A stretch of DNA of 17,280 bases from JAKLDO01 sp035354435 (GCA_035354435.1 DAOQAY010000053.1:1-17280), one strand, 5' to 3'. Numbered from the stretch's first letter, positions 1-6,670 are shown. A program made the numbers and translations. The notes: a model not told the origin generated them from the sequence alone.

Positions 1-142
1 GGTCACAAGTATAACCTATCTGACAATCATCCTGAGAATAACATTTTTTATCGTTATTTTCATTGCTGTCGTCGGGCTCACCGCCACATGAATAAATAAA
101 AAACATTAATACAAAAATAATAATTGAAAAAATCCTTCTCAT
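1..142 (-). CDS. Cys-rich lipoprotein, N-terminal part (runs off the window)
   Basis: I do not recognise a specific family. Only the first 47 codons are in the window. Residues 1-18 form a lipoprotein signal peptide: MRR, a strongly hydrophobic core, then I-Y-S-C, with Cys19 as the likely lipidated residue. An acidic, Asn-rich linker follows, then a Cys-rich stretch with Cys at 34, 40 and 46, spaced like small disulfide knots in secreted proteins of Deltaproteobacteria. The ATG at 142-140 is well supported because an AGGAGG lies 5 nt upstream. The gene starts 49 nt beyond the queC stop with no visible terminator between them, so it may be the last gene of that operon. The product is expected in the periplasm or outer membrane. 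Function is unknown. Confidence 0.75.
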   Translation of the reverse strand, partial: MRRIFSIIIFVLMFFIYSCGGEPDDSNENNDKKCYSQDDCQIGYTCD

Positions 143-191
143 ACGACCTCCTGCTTAAAACACAACATCATTATGCAATTATCTGTTTTTT

Positions 192-863
192 TTATAAATA
201 ATCAATAGGGTCAGGTAATCCAGCCTGTCTGAAACCAGCCAGCCTCAATCTGCACGAATCACAAATTCCGCAACTTTTTCCATCAACCGAAGGGTTATAG
301 CAACTGTGGGTCAAAGAATAATCGACATTTAAAGAAATCCCCAGCTGAATTATATCCTTTTTCGACATTCTGATCAAAGGCGCTTCAACAGAAATTCCCT
401 TTTCAACTCCCATTTTGGTTCCTTTTGAAATAGTTTTGTTGAAAGCTTCAATAAATTCGGGCCTGCAATCAGGATAACCTGAATAATCAACAGCATTTAC
501 ACCGATAAAAATAGTGCCGGCATCCATAGTTTCGGCAAAACCTGAAGCAATTGAAAGAAATATAAGGTTTCTCGATGGTACATATGTAGTCGGAATTTCA
601 CTGCTCAATTTGTCAGGGACTGCCATATCTTTATTTATCAGAGAACATTTTGAAAACAATGAAAGATCTATATTGAATACTGTTGATCTATCTGCAATAC
701 CGTATTTTTCAAGCGTTTTTCTCGACTTTTCGACCTCTATCAAATGACGCTGTCCATATACTATTGTAAGTGGAAAAAGTTCGTAACCTCTGCTCAAAGC
801 AAGTGCAAGCACCGTGGCAGAATCAAGCCCGCCGCTGAAAAGTATCACCGCTCTTTTGTTCAT
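192..863 (-). CDS. queC: 7-cyano-7-deazaguanine (preQ0) synthase QueC
   Basis: QueC converts 7-carboxy-7-deazaguanine to preQ0 using ATP and ammonia in the cytoplasm, a step in queuosine tRNA modification. The 223 residues match the usual family length. The PP-loop SGGLDS is at residues 10-15. The C-terminal zinc site is complete: Cys188, Cys198, Cys201 and Cys204, in the typical SCY...CGxCxxC arrangement. Other family blocks include YVPSRN and GVNAVDYSGYPDCR. The start ATG (863-861) overlaps the stop of the upstream TonB-family gene as ATGA, which suggests translational coupling. No queD, queE or queF is in the window. Pairing with a TonB-family gene rather than other queuosine genes is unusual. 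Confidence 0.97.
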   Translation of the reverse strand: MNKRAVILFSGGLDSATVLALALSRGYELFPLTIVYGQRHLIEVEKSRKTLEKYGIADRSTVFNIDLSLFSKCSLINKDMAVPDKLSSEIPTTYVPSRNLIFLSIASGFAETMDAGTIFIGVNAVDYSGYPDCRPEFIEAFNKTISKGTKMGVEKGISVEAPLIRMSKKDIIQLGISLNVDYSLTHSCYNPSVDGKSCGICDSCRLRLAGFRQAGLPDPIDYL

Positions 864-1909
864 TCCATTGTCACCATAAATCCAAAATGGATCTCCAGAA
901 CTCCATCTTTACCTAAAAGCACCTCTGGAGGATTAGAAAAAGGTGCCGCCATTTTAAAAGCATTGATCGCTTCACGGTCGAGAAAATCAATCCCTGATGC
1001 AGTCTCAACACTTGCCGTTTTCAAAGTACCGTTTTTATTAATTTTAACAATAAGTTTGGTATATCTGTCCTTTTTTCCGTAAAGATGTCCCCCCGGATCG
1101 TTTATCATCAGAACATATGACGGAGTCCAGTGCTGCGAAATGGCCTGTTTAAGTTTGTTGAAGTAAGCCGCATAAACAAATTTATTAGTATTAAGAAGTG
1201 TTTCGTTACTTGTTTCAATATCCTTTAAAAAGTCGTTCGAAGGAGAAGTCAACACACTGTCATTGCCGTTTAGATATGGCAGGAATCTTGCCGGAATTCT
1301 ATGCCCTCCGACAAACTTAGCCCCTTCCTGATCTTCGGTATCTTTCGCAAAAATCTCACCCGGAATCTCTTTTTCAGATCCTTTCTGATAGTTCCCGTCA
1401 GATCCTTCGAAACCTTTCAATTCACCTTTTTTGCTCTTTTCAATGTTCTGAGCAGTTTCTTCATTCTCAGGACCGCTTACAATCGCTTCCTTTGAATCCT
1501 TGTTTTCATTTGAAGGTGTTAAAGAGAGTTTTTTTCTAAGTTTTCTATCACGGATGGATATCGCTGTATCAAAATCGCTTTTTGATTCCTTATTGACAGA
1601 GCTGTCATATTCTGAAAGAAATTTAGCCTTTTCAGGCTTTTTCTCCTTTTCGGGCTTTGCAATATCAACAACCTGTCCGTTCAAAAGCTGGTCTTTCATT
1701 TTTTCCGGCACAATATTTTTTTTATTATCCTGAATTCCCTGAAATTCATTTCCATTAAAATATTTGATCGAAACCAGATTCTCGTCTGAATTTAAAGGAA
1801 CATTGATCTTTATCATCAATCCCAAGCCGTGAATGATTATTGATACCAGAATAAATGGTATCAGGTTCGATCTTGAGGAAGAATTTCTGAAATTATTTCT
1901 TTTAACCAT
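860..1909 (-). CDS. TonB-family protein (membrane-anchored, TonB C-terminal domain)
   Basis: The 349-residue protein has a basic N-terminus, one membrane helix at about residues 15-33, a long charged and disordered linker (about 50-200), and a TonB-C-like domain at about 245-345 with FNKLKQAISQHW, a VKINKNGTL strand and GFMV near the end. In the linker, QVVD (79-82) and FLSEYDSSVNKE (97-108) form a motif I know from long TonB-family proteins of Myxococcota. Proteins of this kind sit in the inner membrane and contact outer-membrane or periplasmic partners. No ExbB, ExbD or TonB-dependent receptor gene is in the window, so the energy source and partner are unknown. The start (ATG 1909-1907) lies inside the upstream gene, overlapping it by 49 nt. 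It keeps the positively charged cytoplasmic tail before the membrane helix, which supports this start. The stop overlaps queC by 4 nt. Confidence 0.85.
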   Translation of the reverse strand: MVKRNNFRNSSSRSNLIPFILVSIIIHGLGLMIKINVPLNSDENLVSIKYFNGNEFQGIQDNKKNIVPEKMKDQLLNGQVVDIAKPEKEKKPEKAKFLSEYDSSVNKESKSDFDTAISIRDRKLRKKLSLTPSNENKDSKEAIVSGPENEETAQNIEKSKKGELKGFEGSDGNYQKGSEKEIPGEIFAKDTEDQEGAKFVGGHRIPARFLPYLNGNDSVLTSPSNDFLKDIETSNETLLNTNKFVYAAYFNKLKQAISQHWTPSYVLMINDPGGHLYGKKDRYTKLIVKINKNGTLKTASVETASGIDFLDREAINAFKMAAPFSNPPEVLLGKDGVLEIHFGFMVTME

Positions 1910-2199
1910 TCCTTAACAGTCCCGTTCACAAATCCGGAATCCAGATCCCGGTCAAAACAAAAAGAAGCAAACTCCTCGAACAGTATACCGAATTCTTTCT
2001 GCATTTCACTAAGAATTTTTGGAATGAAATGTATTCTTCCCGGCTCAAAGTCTCTAGTATCCCTGAATTGAACCATTGCAAAACGGTAAATAAGCTCTCT
2101 CACCATAGGCTCACCGTTTATTTCCAGCTCTGAAATTAAATATTCACGAAAACGGTCTTTAAACCGTTCAAAGTCTCTGTCAGATAAATTTGTGTTCAA
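1861..2199 (-). CDS. Small hypothetical protein, probably helical
   Basis: I do not recognise this 112-residue protein. It has no signal peptide or membrane helix and is rich in Glu, Phe and Arg; the spacing suggests a compact helical cytoplasmic protein (for example FERFKDRFREYLISELEI and FEEFASFCFD). The start is a TTG at 2199-2197. An in-frame TAA lies immediately upstream, so the frame cannot extend further, and the next ATG would lose 31 residues. There is no clear Shine-Dalgarno site, but the stop of the upstream lipoprotein gene is only 9 nt away, so coupling is likely. Its 3' end overlaps the TonB-family gene by 49 nt in another frame. Its position suggests a role linked to those envelope proteins, but that is inference only. 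Confidence 0.65.
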   Translation of the reverse strand: MNTNLSDRDFERFKDRFREYLISELEINGEPMVRELIYRFAMVQFRDTRDFEPGRIHFIPKILSEMQKEFGILFEEFASFCFDRDLDSGFVNGTVKEWLKEIISEILPQDRT

Positions 2200-2208
2200 T
2201 TATTTGGC

Positions 2209-3066
2209 TTATTCTTTAGGTGCTGCCGGTTCTTTTGGAGGTTCCTGACACTTATCATCAATGAACATCGTTCCTTTAGGACAGCATCTGCCTTTTCCGC
2301 CTTCATGATATCCAGCAGGACAGATAACAGTTTCAACAGTATCACTGTAACGGGAGCACTGGCCTTCCATTATGAAGTTAAATCCTTCTTCACAGCAAAG
2401 GTGTTCAACAAGGTGACTTCCAGGATTGCAGTTATCAAGTATCTTGAACGAAGGAACAATGCAAAGCTCTTCATCAAGTATAAATCCCGCTTCACAGCTT
2501 CCTGATTTATTATACTGTGATGTTATATTAAACTCACCTAGATACAATTCCCCCCCTTTGAAATTCAGATCTGATTCAAAAACATAAACATTATCATTGA
2601 ATTTTCTATCAATGATCAGGATGAACTTATAGTTGCCAGGCTCTACTTCATATTTCTTTTCTGTGTTGAATTCGAAGTAATCCTTCAAAACGGTTTTATT
2701 TCCCTTTTTAAGGAAAAGGATAACATTTCCGCTCGGATAATTATTCTTCAAATGTATATGTGTTACAGAAGCCGGAATTTTGAGATCTCTGTTGGGAGAT
2801 TCCTTAAAACTGTCCAGAGGATGCTTCTGACCATTTTTAGTTATTTCGTCAAAAATATCTTCGATGTATTTATCAACTGAATTTCCATGCTCTGGCTGAA
2901 GCTTGAAAATATCAACCATTTCAGCAACTTTTTTTCCTTTGCTCTGCTCCTTTATAAGAGCGACCTTTTTTTCCAGAAGCGAGTTTTTGCCCTCATTTTT
3001 GTCTGCACTTCCGCAACTAATTGAAAACACAACAAAAACCGCAATAAGCGCTATCAGTTTCCTCAT
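2209..3066 (-). CDS. Cys-rich lipoprotein with five small CxxG...C modules
   Basis: The protein has a lipoprotein signal peptide ending FSISC, with Cys18 the likely lipid-bearing residue. The lipobox is weak because position -3 is Ser. A charged region follows, then a probable beta-sandwich region (about 95-180) containing VTHIHLKNNY and EVEPGNYKFIL. The C-terminus is Cys-rich: modules C-x2-G-x7/8-C at 191-202, 213-224, 225-237, 249-261 and 262-273, with ten Cys in all, enough for five disulfides. It ends in a Pro/Glu/Lys tail. I chose the ATG at 3066 (285 residues) because GGAG lies 6 nt before it; longer starts at 3078 (TTG) or 3072 (ATG) lack such spacing. It is the first gene of the minus-strand operon and likely acts at the cell surface or in the periplasm. 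Function is unknown. Confidence 0.8.
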   Translation of the reverse strand: MRKLIALIAVFVVFSISCGSADKNEGKNSLLEKKVALIKEQSKGKKVAEMVDIFKLQPEHGNSVDKYIEDIFDEITKNGQKHPLDSFKESPNRDLKIPASVTHIHLKNNYPSGNVILFLKKGNKTVLKDYFEFNTEKKYEVEPGNYKFILIIDRKFNDNVYVFESDLNFKGGELYLGEFNITSQYNKSGSCEAGFILDEELCIVPSFKILDNCNPGSHLVEHLCCEEGFNFIMEGQCSRYSDTVETVICPAGYHEGGKGRCCPKGTMFIDDKCQEPPKEPAAPKE

Positions 3067-3072
3067 TTTCAT

Positions 3073-3076
3073 CTCC
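3073..3076 (-). promoter_or_regulatory. Ribosome binding site deciding the lipoprotein start
   Basis: GGAG on the minus strand lies 6 nt before the ATG at 3066-3064. The in-frame TTG at 3078 overlaps this site and the ATG at 3072 abuts it, so the ATG at 3066 is the best start. Confidence 0.7.
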
Positions 3077-3115
3077 AAAAAAAATTATTAAACATTTCAT
3101 TCATGTGAAACAAGC

Positions 3116-3136
3116 GTATTTCCGACACCGGAATAC
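3116..3136. promoter_or_regulatory. Imperfect dyad, candidate operator
   Basis: GTATTTCCG, a 4-nt centre ACAC, then CGGAATAC: eight paired positions with one bulged T. It overlaps the -10 box of the candidate minus-strand promoter, so it could be a repressor site or form a 5' leader hairpin. No regulator can be assigned. Confidence 0.35.
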
Positions 3137-3161
3137 TACATTATTATGTTTCGTAAATCAA
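3133..3161 (-). promoter_or_regulatory. Candidate promoter for the lipoprotein-TonB-queC operon
   Basis: Minus strand: TTGATT (3161-3156), 17-nt spacer, TAGTAT (3138-3133). Each box matches the sigma-70 consensus at 4 of 6 positions. It would give a leader of about 60 nt before the lipoprotein ATG. The region is AT-rich, so other sites are possible. Confidence 0.35.
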
Positions 3162-3267
3162 CATTATATAGAACATTTATTATGTCATTTTTAATATTCC
3201 AGACTTGTTGACCATTTTCATTCATGTTTTTTTCATCAGTATTTTCAGCATATTATAAACATTGCGC

Positions 3268-3296
3268 TTGACATACCATATCATAATCTTAATATT
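3268..3296 (+). promoter_or_regulatory. Candidate sigma-70 promoter for the sigma-region-4-like gene
   Basis: A perfect TTGACA (3268-3273), 17-nt spacer, then AATATT (3291-3296; 4 of 6). Transcription would start near 3303, at the first GTAATTA box. Confidence 0.5.
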
Positions 3297-3302
3297 GCCT
3301 GT

Positions 3303-3328
3303 GTAATTATTTATCTCGCAGTAATTAC
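3303..3328. promoter_or_regulatory. Paired GTAATTA boxes, candidate operator
   Basis: GTAATTAT at 3303-3310 and the perfect 8-bp palindrome GTAATTAC at 3321-3328, 18 bp apart start to start, just downstream of the candidate promoter and 35 nt before the ATG of the sigma-region-4-like gene. The position suits repression or autoregulation, but the pattern is short in AT-rich DNA. Confidence 0.3.
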
Positions 3329-3363
3329 ATGGCGTAACGGCGTTGTGAAATGGAGGAAAAAAG

Positions 3364-3810
3364 ATGTTTCCGCAAGTTAAAAAATCGAAGAAAAAAGTCA
3401 AACCCTACACCGAAGTGATCAATGAACAAAGAGGTGAACTTGAAAAAGACCCTATTTACAAGGATTTAATCGACATCACTTCTTATCAGAAACCGAAAAC
3501 AAGATCAGAATGTCTGAAGTTGAAAAGACCGTGTCTTTTTGTTTCGTGCAAGTACCATCTTTTCCTTGATGTAAACCCGGAAACCAAGTCAATTAAATTC
3601 AATTTCCCGGGAAAAGAAGTTTGGGAACTTAGGGAAACATGCGCTCTTGATGTTGCCGATAAGGGGGGTGTAACACTTGAAGAAGTCGGTGCCATTATGA
3701 ATCTCACAAGAGAAAGAATCCGTCAGGTTGAAATGAGGGCTTTGCAAAAACTCCGCCAGAACAGTGCTAAATATAATATTAAGAATCTCAGTTTTCTCAG
3801 TAGCAAGTAA
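3364..3810 (+). CDS. Sigma-70 region 4-like DNA-binding protein with conserved Cys
   Basis: The 148-residue protein has a very basic N-terminus (KKSKKKVK), a middle domain with Cys50, Cys57, Cys62, His65 and Cys93, and a C-terminal helix-turn-helix (about 103-131: TLEEVGAIMNLTRERIRQVE...ALQKLR) that is the sigma-70 region 4 signature. There is no region 2, so it cannot be a complete sigma factor. I know this architecture (RPC...VSCKxHL...LDV, then CALDVAD.GG.TLEEVG) from Deltaproteobacteria and some phages as a sigma-like HTH protein of unknown role. The four Cys plus His suggest a metal or redox site; that is inference. The ATG has a strong TGGAGG upstream. It is a single-gene unit, divergent from the lipoprotein operon and ending directly against the convergent alcohol dehydrogenase gene. 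Confidence 0.85.
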   Translation: MFPQVKKSKKKVKPYTEVINEQRGELEKDPIYKDLIDITSYQKPKTRSECLKLKRPCLFVSCKYHLFLDVNPETKSIKFNFPGKEVWELRETCALDVADKGGVTLEEVGAIMNLTRERIRQVEMRALQKLRQNSAKYNIKNLSFLSSK

Positions 3811-4971
3811 TTATAAACTGCTTCTGTAGATATCGATAATATCCTGTTTAGAAAGGCTTTTAAATCGTCCTATTTTGCTATATTTCAAGGCAGAATCCGC
3901 CATTTCTTCAAATTTTGATCCGTCTATGCCTATATCCGATAATTTTGAAGGAATTCCGACCGATCTGAAAAATTCAGCAGTTTTATCAATTGCCTGCAAA
4001 GCAGTATCCATTGAATCAATTCCCTGAACAGACCATACATTCTTTCCATATTCTGCAAATTTTACTGCATTTTTTTCATCCAGCACTTTTCTCATCCAAT
4101 GCGGTGTAAGTATGGCAAGACCTGTTCCGTGAGTAATATCGTATTTGGCACTTAATTCATGCTCAATCATGTGTGTCGCCCAGTCGCCATCCTTACCAAC
4201 TCCGAGAATTCCGTTCAGAGCTATTGTGCCGGCCCACATTATATCAGCCCTTGCTTCATAGTTACAGGGATCTGTTACAGCTACCGGACCCGATTTAATT
4301 ACCGTTTTCAAAACAGCTTCAGACAAAAAGTCCGGAAGCATTGCATCAGGATAACTGAAATACTGTTCGAAAACATGACTCATGATATCCGCTATTCCGG
4401 CTGATGTCTGATCTTTGGGAACAGAAAATGTATAGACCGGATCAAGAATGCTGAACTTCGGCTTCATTTTCATGCTTCCAGTGGAAAGTTTTTCCATAGT
4501 CGCTTCATTTGTAATTACCGCCCCTCCGTTCATTTCACTTCCTGTTGCGGCAAGTGTAAGGACTGTACAGATTGGAAGAGCTTTCTTGATCGAAGTCCGC
4601 CTTGTGAAAAAATCCCATGGATCACCTGAATAATATCTTGCGACAGCAATTGCTTTGCAACAGTCAATCACACTTCCTGCTCCGGCGGCAATTATAAAAT
4701 CGATACCCTCTTCACGACAGATTTTAGCACCTTCGGCAACAGTTTTTATTCTTGGATTGGGATCAATTCCAGACAACTCGACAAAAGGAATAGAATGTTC
4801 ATTCAGCTCTTTAACGATATCATCATAAACTCCATTCCTTTTTATACTGCCGTGTCCATAGGCAAGAAGAGCCTTGGTGCATTTTTCCTTTTTCAGAGTC
4901 TTTCCGAGAACACTTACCTGACCTTTTCCAAAAAATATTTCAGTAGGAAGTGTCAACCAGAAATTATTCAT
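3811..4971 (-). CDS. Iron-type (group III) alcohol dehydrogenase, YqhD/BdhA-like
   Basis: This NAD(P)H-dependent cytoplasmic enzyme interconverts alcohols and aldehydes; its exact substrate cannot be read from sequence. The 386 residues match YqhD/butanol dehydrogenase. The metal ligands are in place: Asp195, His199 (GIADIMSH), His267 and His281 (DITHGTG), with the conserved neighbouring His271. The nucleotide-binding GGGSxxDxxK motif reads GAGSVIDCCK (97-106), with Ala in the second position and a Cys pair before the Lys. The start ATG is preceded by AGGAGG at 6 nt and shares one base with the stop of the upstream permease gene. Its stop abuts the stop of the convergent plus-strand gene with no gap and no terminator hairpin. 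It is the last gene of its operon. Confidence 0.93.
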   Translation of the reverse strand: MNNFWLTLPTEIFFGKGQVSVLGKTLKKEKCTKALLAYGHGSIKRNGVYDDIVKELNEHSIPFVELSGIDPNPRIKTVAEGAKICREEGIDFIIAAGAGSVIDCCKAIAVARYYSGDPWDFFTRRTSIKKALPICTVLTLAATGSEMNGGAVITNEATMEKLSTGSMKMKPKFSILDPVYTFSVPKDQTSAGIADIMSHVFEQYFSYPDAMLPDFLSEAVLKTVIKSGPVAVTDPCNYEARADIMWAGTIALNGILGVGKDGDWATHMIEHELSAKYDITHGTGLAILTPHWMRKVLDEKNAVKFAEYGKNVWSVQGIDSMDTALQAIDKTAEFFRSVGIPSKLSDIGIDGSKFEEMADSALKYSKIGRFKSLSKQDIIDIYRSSL

Positions 4972-5873
4972 CAGAATCCTCCTCTAATGTTTCTGTTAAT
5001 AAATTTCATTTGCGAAACAAAAAGTCCCGAAATTACAACTATAACACCGAGACTTTTAACTATTCCAAACTGCTCTCCATAGAAAAAAAATGAAAACAGT
5101 GCTGTAATGACAGGAATGAGATTTGCAAAAGTATTGGCTTTTGTGGCTCCCAGAAAAGAGACAACAGGAATAAAAAGTAAAAATGAAACGGTCGACGGAA
5201 ATATTCCAAGCTTCAAAACCGCCTGAACAGCTTCGATCCTGTGTTCTGAATTTATAAAAGAGTTGAATTCCAACATAAAAAATAAAGGCATGAACATTGT
5301 TGCAGCAATAAGATTCTGCCAGAATACTATTACCACACTGTCATACTTGCGAGCCACATTTTTCAGTACAATTGAGAAAAAGATGGCACTTATCACTGCT
5401 ACAAAAAGAAGCATAACACCTTTTATGGAAACGGAATTTCCGCTCTTATCACCGGTAACGACCATAATTATTCCGGCAAATGAAACTATCATCCCTGCAA
5501 AATTAATAACCGATATTTTCTCTTTTTTACCTGCCATTGCCAGAAAGAACGGTGTTAAAAGAGGAATTGTCGATATTATTATGGCTCCGGTTGTAGGAGT
5601 TACATACTGCATTCCATAACCTTCACCGAGAAAATAACAAAATGGTTCGAAAAATGCCAGCAATATAAAGAGCTTAATATCACCACTTTCCAATTTCAGC
5701 CTTTTTCTGATAATAAATGATATCACTGCGAGCAGAGAGACAGAAATAATAAGTCTGAAGAAAATTATTGTCACCGGACCGTAACTTAAAAATGCATCTT
5801 TGTACCAGACAAAAGAAAGAGCCCAGAAACTCATTGAGATAAACGCATACAGATATATTTTTAATGAACTCAA
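4971..5873 (-). CDS. EamA/DMT-superfamily permease
   Basis: The 300-residue integral inner-membrane protein has about ten hydrophobic helices in two halves, the usual double-EamA layout of drug/metabolite transporters. The first half holds SFWALSFVWYK and the PTTGAIIISTIPLLTPFF segment; the second holds LGATKANTFANLIPVITALFSFFFYGE, a typical EamA end. Substrate is unknown; family members export amino acids, sugars or other metabolites. The start is TTG at 5873, supported by GGGGAG 6 nt upstream, with no in-frame ATG nearby upstream. It overlaps the alcohol dehydrogenase gene by one base and follows the HU/IHF gene by 26 nt, so it is co-transcribed with them. A functional link with the dehydrogenase, such as product export, is possible but unproven. 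Confidence 0.92.
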   Translation of the reverse strand: MSSLKIYLYAFISMSFWALSFVWYKDAFLSYGPVTIIFFRLIISVSLLAVISFIIRKRLKLESGDIKLFILLAFFEPFCYFLGEGYGMQYVTPTTGAIIISTIPLLTPFFLAMAGKKEKISVINFAGMIVSFAGIIMVVTGDKSGNSVSIKGVMLLFVAVISAIFFSIVLKNVARKYDSVVIVFWQNLIAATMFMPLFFMLEFNSFINSEHRIEAVQAVLKLGIFPSTVSFLLFIPVVSFLGATKANTFANLIPVITALFSFFFYGEQFGIVKSLGVIVVISGLFVSQMKFINRNIRGGF

Positions 5874-5879
5874 AATAGT

Positions 5880-5885
5880 CTCCCC
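5880..5885 (-). promoter_or_regulatory. Ribosome binding site for a TTG start
   Basis: GGGGAG on the minus strand, 6 nt before the TTG that begins the EamA permease. It supports a non-ATG start. Confidence 0.6.
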
Positions 5886-5899
5886 GGAAAAAGGGACAT

Positions 5900-6178
5900 T
5901 TAGTGTTTGTTGATTTTTTCTTTAAGGTCCTTTCCAGCCTTAAAAGAAGGCAGTTTTTTTGCAGGTATTACAATTTTATTGCCGTTCTTCGGGTTTACAC
6001 CATCTCTTTTTTCATATTTTTTAACAATAAAACTGCCGAACCCTCTGATCTCAACTCTTTCACCTTTTTCCATTGCACCGGTTATACTGCCTGTTATAAG
6101 ATCAATATACTTCAACGCTTCTTTTTGCGAAACACCGAGTTTCTTCGCTATTTCCTTTGATAATTCCGATCTGTTCAT
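5900..6178 (-). CDS. HU/IHF-family DNA-binding protein
   Basis: The 92-residue protein has the complete bacterial histone-like fold: N-terminal helices (SELSKEIAKKLGVSQKEALK), the VEIRGFGSFIVKKYEKRDGVNPKNG segment and the DNA-contacting arm with NPKNGNKIVIPAKKLPSFKAGK. The Arg and Pro in the arm match proteins that bend DNA by intercalating proline. The features look nearer to IHF-like than HU-like members, but subtype is not certain. It acts as a dimer on the nucleoid. The ATG has AGGAGG 5 nt upstream, and the gap to the upstream gene is 9 nt. A nucleoid protein between a small exported protein and a permease is an unusual setting. Confidence 0.93.
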   Translation of the reverse strand: MNRSELSKEIAKKLGVSQKEALKYIDLITGSITGAMEKGERVEIRGFGSFIVKKYEKRDGVNPKNGNKIVIPAKKLPSFKAGKDLKEKINKH

Positions 6179-6187
6179 TGAGTCCTC

Positions 6188-6595
6188 CTAAAATGAGCCT
6201 GATTTATTCACACTATATCCCTGTTCTTCTTTCCAGCCTTTCAGTTTTTTCATACTTTTAAGAGCTTCTGCTTTTGCACCATCTTCAGATTTTGAACTGA
6301 AACCGAATGTAAAACTCTTTTTCAAAATCCCTTCAACCCAGTAAGCAGAGTAAAGAACTGCATAAAAACCCTGATTCAGTGTAGTGGAAACAGTGCTTTT
6401 AACATTGACATGTCCCTGTGCTTTCAGCTGACTTATTGCAGAACTTTTTGCTTTGGCAACATTTTTGCCATCTTCAAAGGAGAATGTCCAGGTAATCGAA
6501 TTTCCATCTTTATCAACTGCTTCGGCAAATGCCGCAGCTGCAAAAACAGAAAATGAAAACGAGAAAATGAAAATGAAAACTATCACACTTTTCAT
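6188..6595 (-). CDS. Small exported protein with two similar halves
   Basis: I do not recognise the family. Residues 1 to about 20 are a signal peptide with a Phe-rich core ending near VFAAAA, with no lipobox Cys, so a soluble periplasmic or secreted protein is expected. The mature part holds two similar segments: residues 36-61 (WTFSF...AKAKSSAISQLKAQG) and 95-120 (FTFGF...AKAEALKSMKKLKG). Each looks like a pair of beta strands followed by a helix, which suggests an internal duplication around a hydrophobic middle (NQGFYAVLYSAYW). There are no cysteines. The start is supported by GGAGG 6 nt upstream. It lies 75 nt after the FHA gene and 9 nt before the HU/IHF gene. Confidence 0.75.
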   Translation of the reverse strand: MKSVIVFIFIFSFSFSVFAAAAFAEAVDKDGNSITWTFSFEDGKNVAKAKSSAISQLKAQGHVNVKSTVSTTLNQGFYAVLYSAYWVEGILKKSFTFGFSSKSEDGAKAEALKSMKKLKGWKEEQGYSVNKSGSF

Positions 6596-6628
6596 AAAAG
6601 ACCTCCGATATAAATAAATTAACGACCG

Positions 6629-6657
6629 ATTTTGCCAAATGTATGAAATAAAGTCAA
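6629..6657 (-). promoter_or_regulatory. Candidate internal promoter before the exported-protein gene
   Basis: Minus strand: TTGACT (6657-6652), 17-nt spacer, CAAAAT (6634-6629; 4 of 6). It could let the exported-protein/HU/permease/dehydrogenase genes be transcribed independently of the FHA gene. Confidence 0.4.
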
Positions 6658-6670
6658 ATGAAACTGAAAA

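Noticed and set aside
744..1082. Plus-strand open frame across the queC/TonB junction
   Set aside because: Antisense to two well-supported genes, with no RBS or recognisable domain.
3067..3078. Longer lipoprotein starts at TTG 3078 and ATG 3072
   Set aside because: GGAG overlaps or abuts them; only ATG 3066 has a usable spacer, and it still gives a full signal peptide.
3067..3363. PreQ1 riboswitch in the leader of the operon containing queC
   Set aside because: I saw no short C-rich stem plus A-rich tail arrangement; the only hairpin is the GTATTTCCG dyad, and queC is the fourth gene.
3364..3810. Complete sigma factor
   Set aside because: Only the region-4-type HTH is present; there is no region 2 for -10 recognition or core binding.
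3795..3830. Terminator between the convergent genes at 3810/3811
   Set aside because: The stops abut and no GC-rich hairpin with a T-run is visible on either side.
5903..6191. Two plus-strand frames opposite the HU/IHF gene
   Set aside because: Phe/Ser-rich shadows of the Lys/Glu-rich conserved DNA-binding protein.
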